Shown here piece after piece: positions 13,886 to 18,496 of a stretch of 18,496 nt of DNA (position 1 is its first letter; each line of letters starts with the position of its first letter). A model generated the notes under the pieces. It was not told where the DNA came from, made no database searches, and worked only from the letters and a program-made list of their open reading frames with translations. The position numbers and the translations under genes are program-made. The DNA lies in contig CAZMUQ010000021.1 in the NCBI GenBank assembly GCA_964569845.1, positions 1-18,496 of the forward strand, given 5' to 3'. The DNA is from CAZMUQ01 sp964569845. GTDB lineage: Archaea > Thermoproteota > Bathyarchaeia > Hecatellales > Hecatellaceae.

Positions 13886-14965
13886 ATGGCCTCAATCAAG
13901 GTAGCAATAGCAGGTGTTGGCAACTGTGCATCTTCACTCATCCAAGGAGTATGCTTTTACAGGAATAATGGGGGTAGTGAGGATGATGTTGGACTTATGC
14001 ATCCTAATTTTGGGGGATATCATATTAGTGACATAGAATTTGTAGCAGCGTTTGATGTTGACCCTAGAAAAGTTGGTAAAGACCTTTCAGAAGCCATTTT
14101 CTCCCCTCCAAATTGTACCATAAAGTTTGCTGATGTTCCAAGGATAGGTGTCAGGGTTGAAGCTGCACCTATTCTTGACGGTGTTGCACCTCACATGAAG
14201 GAGGCTTTTGGTTTAGCTGATGTTCAACCATTGAAACCTGTTGATGTTGCTGATGTTCTAAAGGAAAGTGGAGCTGAGATACTTATCAACTATTTACCTG
14301 TTGGAAGTATGAAAGCAACCCAATTTTATGCTGAACAAGCCTTAAAAGCTGGCTGTGGATTTATAAATGCTATACCAGAGTTTATAGCTTCAAACCCAAA
14401 CTGGGCTAAAAAGTTTGAGGAAGCTAGGCTTCCTATTGCTGGTGATGATATTAAAAGCCAGATTGGAGCAACAATTCTACATAGGATGCTTGTAGACCTG
14501 CTTAGAAGTAGAGGTGTTAAAGTTGAAGAAACCTACCAGTTAAACATCGGCGGAAACACTGATTTTCTAAACATGACTGTTGAAGATAGATTAGCTAGGA
14601 AAAGAATAAGTAAAACCGAGGCTGTAACATCCCTTCTATCATATACAATTCCTGTAAGAATAGGCCCCTCAGACTACATTCCTTTCCTTAAAGATAGAAA
14701 AATATGTTATATCAACATTGTTGGCAGAAAGTTTGGGGGAGTACCAGTATACATAGATGTTAAACTTAGCGTTGAAGACTCTCCAAACAGCGCAGGAGTG
14801 ATGGTTGATGTTATCAGAGCGATGAAAATCGCTCTTGATAGAGGAATTAGTGGACCGTTAATTAGCATATCAGCCTACGCATTTAAGCATCCACCAATTC
14901 AGGTTTCAGACTATGTAGCAAGAAGATGGGTTGAAGAATTTATAGAGGGAAAAAGGGAAAGATAA
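13886..14965 (+). CDS. ino1: Inositol-1-phosphate synthase (myo-inositol-3-phosphate synthase)
   Basis: Converts glucose 6-phosphate to L-myo-inositol 1-phosphate with NAD, feeding archaetidylinositol-type lipids or di-myo-inositol phosphate in archaea. 359 residues, the short archaeal/actinobacterial form. NAD-binding motif GVGNCASS (residues 10-17), AAFDVDPRKVGKDLSEAIF, ILINYLPVGSMKAT, IPEFIASNPNW, GDDIKSQIGATILHR and the catalytic-lysine region up to SPNSAGVMVDVIRA are all recognisable. AGGAGGTG at 13871-13878 lies 7 bases before ATG 13886; a TTG one codon earlier is less well spaced. An oligo-T run follows the stop. Confidence 0.95.
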   Translation: MASIKVAIAGVGNCASSLIQGVCFYRNNGGSEDDVGLMHPNFGGYHISDIEFVAAFDVDPRKVGKDLSEAIFSPPNCTIKFADVPRIGVRVEAAPILDGVAPHMKEAFGLADVQPLKPVDVADVLKESGAEILINYLPVGSMKATQFYAEQALKAGCGFINAIPEFIASNPNWAKKFEEARLPIAGDDIKSQIGATILHRMLVDLLRSRGVKVEETYQLNIGGNTDFLNMTVEDRLARKRISKTEAVTSLLSYTIPVRIGPSDYIPFLKDRKICYINIVGRKFGGVPVYIDVKLSVEDSPNSAGVMVDVIRAMKIALDRGISGPLISISAYAFKHPPIQVSDYVARRWVEEFIEGKRER

Positions 14966-14991
14966 TTTCTGCTCTACTTAATAAAATAAGC

Positions 14992-14999
14992 TTTTTTTT
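14992..14999 (+). terminator. Oligo-T terminator of ino1
   Basis: Eight consecutive T bases 27 bases after the ino1 stop, in the gap before the convergent rnp4 gene, fit the T-run terminators of archaeal RNA polymerase. Confidence 0.45.
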
Positions 15000-15017
15000 G
15001 AATTACCATTTTTACCT

Positions 15018-15332
15018 TCACTTATAATTAAAACGTTTTATATGACCACACATTAAACAAGTTAAAACCACATGTGATTTTCTTCTTCTTTGAATTCTAA
15101 CCCTACAATTTAAGCCTGGAATCATAAGCTTTTTGCATCCTCTACAAATAAAAATCTTCCATTTACGCGGGATTTTAACCCTACTTTTCATACTAACCTT
15201 TCTAGCAAGATAAACATATCTTTGAGCTAGTTTTTCATCTTGCTCCATCATTTTTAAAGCATTTTCCATAAGAATCTCTATTCTCTCTCTCGCAATCTCC
15301 CTAATTTCTTTCTTTCTTTTAGCTGAAGCCAA
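15018..15332 (-). CDS. rnp4: Ribonuclease P protein component 4 (Rpp21 homologue)
   Basis: Protein subunit of archaeal RNase P, which matures tRNA 5' ends; Rnp4 works with Rnp1 on the specificity domain of the RNA. 104 residues: a basic helical N terminus (SAKRKKEIREIARERIEIL) and a zinc ribbon with Cys63-xx-Cys66 and Cys92-xx-Cys95 around a basic KIPRKWKIFICRGCKKLM stretch; Cys76 is extra. The start is TTG at 15332, directly preceded by GGAGAGAAG, which forms one arm of a perfect 9-bp inverted repeat. Divergent from nep1 with only 55 bases between start codons. Confidence 0.92.
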   Translation of the reverse strand: MASAKRKKEIREIARERIEILMENALKMMEQDEKLAQRYVYLARKVSMKSRVKIPRKWKIFICRGCKKLMIPGLNCRVRIQRRRKSHVVLTCLMCGHIKRFNYK

Positions 15333-15360
15333 CTTCTCTCCTCATATTTATGGAGAGAAG
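15333..15360. promoter_or_regulatory. 9-bp dyad between rnp4 and nep1
   Basis: CTTCTCTCC (15333-15341) and GGAGAGAAG (15352-15360) are perfect complements with a 10-base spacer TCATATTTAT. On the minus strand the second arm is the rnp4 ribosome binding site, immediately before its TTG, so a transcript containing both arms could hide it in a hairpin. On the plus strand the spacer holds a TATA-like ATATTTAT at a fitting distance from the nep1 ATG at 15388, so the dyad could equally be a protein operator. Confidence 0.6.
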
Positions 15361-15387
15361 GCATCATATACTATTTTTGATGTTAAA

Positions 15388-16089
15388 ATGCTAAACTTTA
15401 TTCTTGTTGAAGCCTCCTTAGAAGTAGTACCAAGAGAAATCCAAAACCATCCGCAGATTAAAGCTTATGCTAAAAGATTTAAGAAAAAACCTGAAAAAAT
15501 TTTGCTTGATAAATCCTATCATTACCAAGCTATGGGTAAGTTACCATTTAAAGAAAAAAGAGGACGTCCTGATATAGTTCACTTTACTCTTCTTGAAGTT
15601 TTAGGGTCGCCTTTAAACCTTGAGGGGCTAATCAAAACATATATCCACACACTTACAAACTATGCTATCTATATTAACCCTGAAACACGTCTACCAAGAA
15701 ACTATAACAGGTTTGTAGGTTTAATAGAGCAGCTTTTTCAAGTTGGAAAAGTACCGTTGGAAGGAGAACCTCTACTAACCATGGAAAAGCTTAGCCTTGA
15801 AAATCTACTTAAAAAAATTAACCCGTCAAAAACGTTTCTTCTAACAGAAAAAGGAAAACCATCAACCCCAATTATGCTTGCTGAAAAATTAGAAAAAGAG
15901 GTTAATCCTGTAATCATGATCGGAGGATTTCCTCACGGAGAATTTAAGGATGAAACATTAAAACTTACAGATGAAAAGATTTGCATAGACCCGAAACCTC
16001 TAGATACTTGGATAGTAGCTTCAAGAGTTATAGCAGCTTATGAAGCAAAAATAGGGCTACCTGAAAAAAGGTTAAAAATTCAACCATAA
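15388..16089 (+). CDS. nep1: Nep1/Emg1 rRNA pseudouridine N1-methyltransferase
   Basis: SPOUT-class methyltransferase that N1-methylates a pseudouridine of small-subunit rRNA and assists ribosome assembly. 233 residues. Signatures: KRGRPDIVHFTLLEVLGSPL (57-76), NPETRLPRNYNRFVGLIEQL (97-116) with the RNA-binding basic residues, and the trefoil-knot cofactor loop IGGFPHGEF (178-186). No ribosome binding site is visible before ATG 15388; a TATA-like element at 15343-15350 predicts a short leader. It precedes tRNA-Gly by 40 bases. Confidence 0.94.
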   Translation: MLNFILVEASLEVVPREIQNHPQIKAYAKRFKKKPEKILLDKSYHYQAMGKLPFKEKRGRPDIVHFTLLEVLGSPLNLEGLIKTYIHTLTNYAIYINPETRLPRNYNRFVGLIEQLFQVGKVPLEGEPLLTMEKLSLENLLKKINPSKTFLLTEKGKPSTPIMLAEKLEKEVNPVIMIGGFPHGEFKDETLKLTDEKICIDPKPLDTWIVASRVIAAYEAKIGLPEKRLKIQP

Positions 16090-16129
16090 AACCATAAATA
16101 ACACAGCCTAAAAGTTAAAATATGTAGAT

Positions 16130-16203
16130 GCGGCCGTGGTCCAGCCTGGTTAAGACAGGGGCCTGCCACGCCTCTAACCCGGGTTCAAATCCCGGCGGCC
16201 GCA
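16130..16203 (+). tRNA. tRNA-Gly(GCC)
   Basis: Acceptor arms GCGGCCG and CGGCCGC pair fully. The D arm is GTCC...AGAC with one C-A mismatch. The anticodon stem GGGGC/GCCTC closes the loop CTGCCAC (anticodon GCC). The variable region is TAAC, the T arm CCGGG-TTCAAAT-CCCGG, and the discriminator A. 74 bases, no intron, no encoded CCA. A box A candidate (CATAAATAA, 16094-16102) lies about 30 bases upstream, and T-rich sequence after 16216 may terminate it. Confidence 0.95.
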
Positions 16204-16216
16204 TCAAAAATAAGCA

Positions 16217-16242
16217 TTTCTCTTGTATTCTTTTGTCTTTTT
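16217..16242 (+). terminator. T-rich terminator after tRNA-Gly
   Basis: A run of T-rich clusters (TTTC, TATTC, TTTTG, TTTTT) begins about 14 bases after the tRNA 3' end, without a hairpin, as in archaeal termination. Confidence 0.35.
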
Positions 16243-16301
16243 AATCTTCATGAAGTTTTTGAAAATATTTTTATGTGTTGAGGCATACAAGTGTACTAGT
16301 G

Positions 16302-16841
16302 ATGCGTAAAAAGGTAAAGAAAAGAACAACTATCGTTTTTGATAGCAGGGATAGAGAGTTTCTAGATAGATTAATCAGTGAAGGAAAAGAGTCAGGAATA
16401 AAATCTTTTTTATCAAAGCTTTTTGACATTTATCGTTCAATGACTATTTATGATTGGAAGTATCCTGGTGAATGTTACTCGGGTATAAGTAGGACAGCAT
16501 TTTTTGCTCAAGAAAACCTGCAAACTCTTATAGACTTTATTCAGAAGGATAAACGTAGGGAAGTTGGAAGAAAGATGGGGGAAGCTGCAAGAATATCCAT
16601 AACTTCTAGTTTAGGTTTAAAACAGGTGGAAAGAAAAAACTGGTCTAAGATTCTTAGAAGACTACGAATTTTCGGGTATGGTGATTTTATACTTCAAAAA
16701 AATATTGTAATTGTAAGAAACCCATTTATACCTGACTTAGAAGTTTTAACAGGTTTTTTAGAGGGGATACTGGACTGTAACTTAAAAACTAGAACAATGA
16801 CACCGCCTATAATTCTTGAGGCAGAAAAAGAGAAGGTATAA
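16302..16841 (+). CDS. Unrecognised protein with possible ribbon-helix-helix N terminus
   Basis: About 179 residues; no firm family. The basic N terminus (MRKKVKKRTTIVFDSRDREF) followed by two short helices up to LSKLFDIYRSM looks like a ribbon-helix-helix DNA-binding unit, so a transcriptional regulator is possible. The remainder alternates helix and strand; the end (FGYGDFILQKNIVIVRNPFI, then a GFLEGIL helix) is faintly like small-molecule-sensing V4R-type domains, a weak impression. The frame opens at GTG 16275, but ATG 16302 (or GTG 16299) is preferred: a box A (AAAATATTTTTATG, 16262-16274) lies about 30 bases upstream and no ribosome binding site is well placed, suggesting a leaderless mRNA. 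Confidence 0.65.
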   Translation: MRKKVKKRTTIVFDSRDREFLDRLISEGKESGIKSFLSKLFDIYRSMTIYDWKYPGECYSGISRTAFFAQENLQTLIDFIQKDKRREVGRKMGEAARISITSSLGLKQVERKNWSKILRRLRIFGYGDFILQKNIVIVRNPFIPDLEVLTGFLEGILDCNLKTRTMTPPIILEAEKEKV

Positions 16842-16883
16842 AACGCTTACTTAACTTAAAAAAGTTTAACAGTTTCGGGGGTA

Positions 16884-17324
16884 TTAATACCTGTATCTTT
16901 CACCTAGCCACTTCTCAATTAATCTTCCAACAAAGGTGTATTCTGGGTGAGCATAGAATACGTTTATAACACCTAAAAGTTCACCTTTAGAAATTTTACC
17001 ATCACAGATTGGGTGAAATATTACCTCATTAACTTTTCTTCTTTTTTCAATTTTTCTTGGCACACCTATATTTACCAATGAAGCAATAAATCCTAATGCA
17101 TGCCTCATAAATGAACATGGAAAAACTATTGATTCTGGAGGAATATCAACATCCTCAATTTTTATGTTTACTAGTTGGTTTGCTTTTACCTCCTTATCCT
17201 CCGCAGCTATAAGCATCAACCAAACACCATCAGGACCAACCTTATATGTGTAGTTGTGTGCTTCAACATCAATCTTAGCAAGTTTTCCTCCAACTTTATC
17301 CTCCCAGAAGGTTAAAATTACCAT
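16884..17324 (-). CDS. DUF22-family archaeal protein
   Basis: 146 residues, cytoplasmic and beta-rich. The block VWLMLIAAEDKEVKANQLVN, then PPESIVFPCSFMRHALGFIA, matches the archaeal DUF22 family as I remember it; its function is unknown. The open frame reaches 17396, but the extra 24 residues are translated promoter sequence. ATG at 17324 is chosen because GGGGG at 17331-17335 lies 6 bases ahead and a box A (CTTTATATGC, 17364-17373) lies about 40 bases ahead. It converges with the putative regulator across a 42-base gap. Confidence 0.75.
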   Translation of the reverse strand: MVILTFWEDKVGGKLAKIDVEAHNYTYKVGPDGVWLMLIAAEDKEVKANQLVNIKIEDVDIPPESIVFPCSFMRHALGFIASLVNIGVPRKIEKRRKVNEVIFHPICDGKISKGELLGVINVFYAHPEYTFVGRLIEKWLGERYRY

Positions 17325-17363
17325 AGGAATCCCCCAACCTTCTAAATATAGACGTATACATAA

Positions 17364-17373
17364 GCATATAAAG
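17364..17373 (-). promoter_or_regulatory. Box A of the DUF22 gene
   Basis: CTTTATATGC on the minus strand predicts a start point near 17342 and a leader of about 18 bases that contains the GGGGG ribosome binding site. Confidence 0.5.
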
Positions 17374-17396
17374 TTAATCTTGAAAAATAGAAACAT

Positions 17397-17746
17397 GCAT
17401 ATTCATAAAACCTAAACTCAAAAAACTTATCTACCAAACTGCTAATATTCTGGTTTGAACAAACCCTTACACATTGAATATGCGTAACACAATTTTAGCA
17501 TGATACTTGACAGCCATCTATTGTCGATAAATTGCCTCCATATCTTAAAAATCTAATTTCTCTGGGATATTAACTGTTCACAGCTAATGATAAACGTTTA
17601 AAAGCAAAGATATGTCAAGAAAAAAAAGAATTTTAGACCATTTAGCAACAAACTAGCATGCTGAGATGATTAAACTTAAAAGTTTCGAATAATCACACAT
17701 TTATAAACAATCGTATTACTACATTAGAGCGGTTTATTAAGCTACA
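17397..17746. other. Intergenic region without recognisable gene
   Basis: About 350 bases with no convincing ORF. It holds a short palindrome GGTTTG-AA-CAAACC (17452-17465), a spaced 9-bp inverted pair GCATATTCA/TGAATATGC (17397-17405 and 17475-17483) and a TATA-like CATTTATAAAC (17698-17708, approximate) fitting the next plus-strand gene. None is strong enough to name. Confidence 0.4.
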
Positions 17747-18020
17747 GTGAGAGGGGGAATTCTGTTTAAAATGCTTGGAATGGTCGTAGCAGTTGTTACG
17801 ATTGCCCTTGTTCTAGGTTATTACTACTTCTTCTCCTATCAGCCTTCCATAAGCAGATACAAGAAACCAACAGTCACGGTCGTTGACACTAAGGTCGGGC
17901 CGTTACATTACCTTATCCAGAATAGGTTTCGCAGGAGGCTTTATGGTGGGATACATTACTTTGGTAAATCTAAGCTTTCCGCTTGATAAAGTGTTTAGGG
18001 AGGGGGATAATGCACCATAA
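17747..18020 (+). pseudogene. Small membrane protein gene interrupted by an apparent frameshift
   Basis: The frame from GTG 17747 (or ATG 17771, which has GAGGGGG upstream) encodes a membrane helix LGMVVAVVTIALVLGYYYFF and a soluble stretch to about residue 55. It then turns into an arginine-rich tail and stops at 17986. From about 17910 the +1 frame instead reads a second hydrophobic segment, RIGFAGGFMVGYITLVNL, and a natural end FPLDKVFREGDNAP at 18020, overlapping the next ATG. Together they would make a two-helix protein of about 85-90 residues. A one-base indel between about 17853 and 17925, real or from sequencing, is the simplest reading. Family not recognised. Confidence 0.45.
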
Positions 18021-18496
18021 ATTCGTAATATTCCCGTTTACTGCGATAGTTGGACAAGATTTAATGAAAAAAGCATTGCTAGTTAATGCGATAGACCCAA
18101 CTATTGGGGGAGTGCTGATAAAGGGAGATAAAGGAACCGGAAAGTCAACAGCAGTACGTGCATTAGCAGATTTGCTTCCAAAAATAAAGGTCGTTAAGGA
18201 TTGCCCCTTCAATTGTTCTCCTGAGGACTTAAGACTTATGTGTAAATCCTGTCAAGAGAGGTACAAAAAAGAGGGGAAACTACCATGGATCGAAAAAAAG
18301 ATGACAATTGTGGATATGCCCCTATCAGCAACAGAAGATATGGTTGTAGGAACAATTGATATTAGGAAAGCGCTTAAAGAGGGGATTAAGGCATTAGAGC
18401 CTGGTATTTTAGCAAAGGCTAACAGAAATATACTGTACATCGATGAGGTAAATTTGCTTGATGACCACCTTGTAAACATTCTTTTGGATGCTGCAG
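18010..18496 (+). CDS. Magnesium/cobalt chelatase AAA+ ATPase subunit (ChlI/BchI-like), partial
   Basis: The gene runs off the right edge; 162 codons are present. AAA+ ATPase that drives metal insertion into tetrapyrroles with a large CobN/ChlH subunit; in archaea without chlorophyll, cobalamin or another corrin-type cofactor is the likely product. Walker A is GDKGTGKS (39-46). A cysteine cluster Cys65, Cys69, Cys78, Cys81 matches a feature of archaeal ChlI-type proteins. The subunit-specific block VDMPLSATEDMVVGTIDI (101-118) and Walker B NILYIDEVNLL (140-150) follow. ATG at 18010 has GGGAGGGGG 3 bases ahead and overlaps the end of the preceding coding sequence by 11 bases. Confidence 0.93.
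   Translation, partial: MHHKFVIFPFTAIVGQDLMKKALLVNAIDPTIGGVLIKGDKGTGKSTAVRALADLLPKIKVVKDCPFNCSPEDLRLMCKSCQERYKKEGKLPWIEKKMTIVDMPLSATEDMVVGTIDIRKALKEGIKALEPGILAKANRNILYIDEVNLLDDHLVNILLDAA

Noticed and set aside
17397..17483. Spaced 9-bp inverted pair as ends of a miniature mobile element
   Set aside because: Only about 87 bases in all, no target duplication and no flanking evidence; chance is likely in AT-rich DNA.
17970..18479. Minus-strand frames of 80 and 75 codons near the right end
   Set aside because: They are antisense to the chelatase ATPase, whose Walker motifs and cysteine cluster are unambiguous.

Overview
The window looks like an archaeal chromosome segment from an uncultured organism, probably of the TACK side. 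Lineage is an inference; a Bathyarchaeia-like genome would fit. Support for Archaea is direct: RNase P subunit Rnp4, the SPOUT methyltransferase Nep1, DUF22 and DUF131 family proteins, a tRNA-Asn with a bulge-helix-bulge intron, TATA-like box A elements, oligo-T terminators and tRNAs without encoded CCA. Many genes in the middle appear to start with TTG behind a good ribosome binding site.

Layout. (1) 1-3054: three overlapping plus-strand genes for a soluble NADH-oxidising diaphorase (NuoE/HoxE-, NuoF/HydB- and HoxU-like), higher in GC than what follows. (2) 3055-4410: an unrecognised coding remnant, a minus-strand VapB/VapC pair, a small helix-hairpin-helix gene that looks frameshifted, and the intron-bearing tRNA-Asn(GTT). 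(3) 4440-6283: a PaaG-like crotonase and an ornithine cyclodeaminase/mu-crystallin family enzyme, clearly AT-richer. (4) 6391-8021, minus: a radical SAM protein with a TRAM-like tail and an unrecognised helical protein. (5) 8197-9900, plus: a compact run of an ATC-hydrolase-like protein, an AroQ-type chorismate mutase and two related small membrane proteins, one with an eight-cysteine zinc domain. (6) 9917-13592: a YkgJ-type cysteine-cluster protein, purM, a PFL-activase-like radical SAM protein and a GT4 glycosyltransferase. (7) 13883-16203: inositol-1-phosphate synthase, then divergent rnp4 and nep1 around a striking 9-bp dyad, then tRNA-Gly(GCC). (8) 16204-17746: a possible ribbon-helix-helix regulator, a DUF22 protein and a gene-poor gap. 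(9) 17747-18496: a small membrane-protein gene that seems broken by a frameshift, overlapping the start of a magnesium/cobalt chelatase ATPase gene that runs off the end.

How the parts fit. The first three proteins would form an NADH:acceptor electron-input module whose catalytic partner lies outside the window or elsewhere. Ino1, and possibly the divergent GT4 enzyme, suggest inositol-containing lipids or solutes. rnp4, nep1 and the two tRNAs form an RNA-maturation neighbourhood. No CRISPR array, insertion sequence or phage was seen. The best candidate for something undescribed is the 8197-9900 operon, in which a divergent chorismate mutase and an ATC-hydrolase-like protein sit next to a paired DUF131-type membrane module. 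The RNA-level oddities (the tRNA-Asn intron at 30/31 and the dyad holding the rnp4 ribosome binding site) are the most firmly visible signals.
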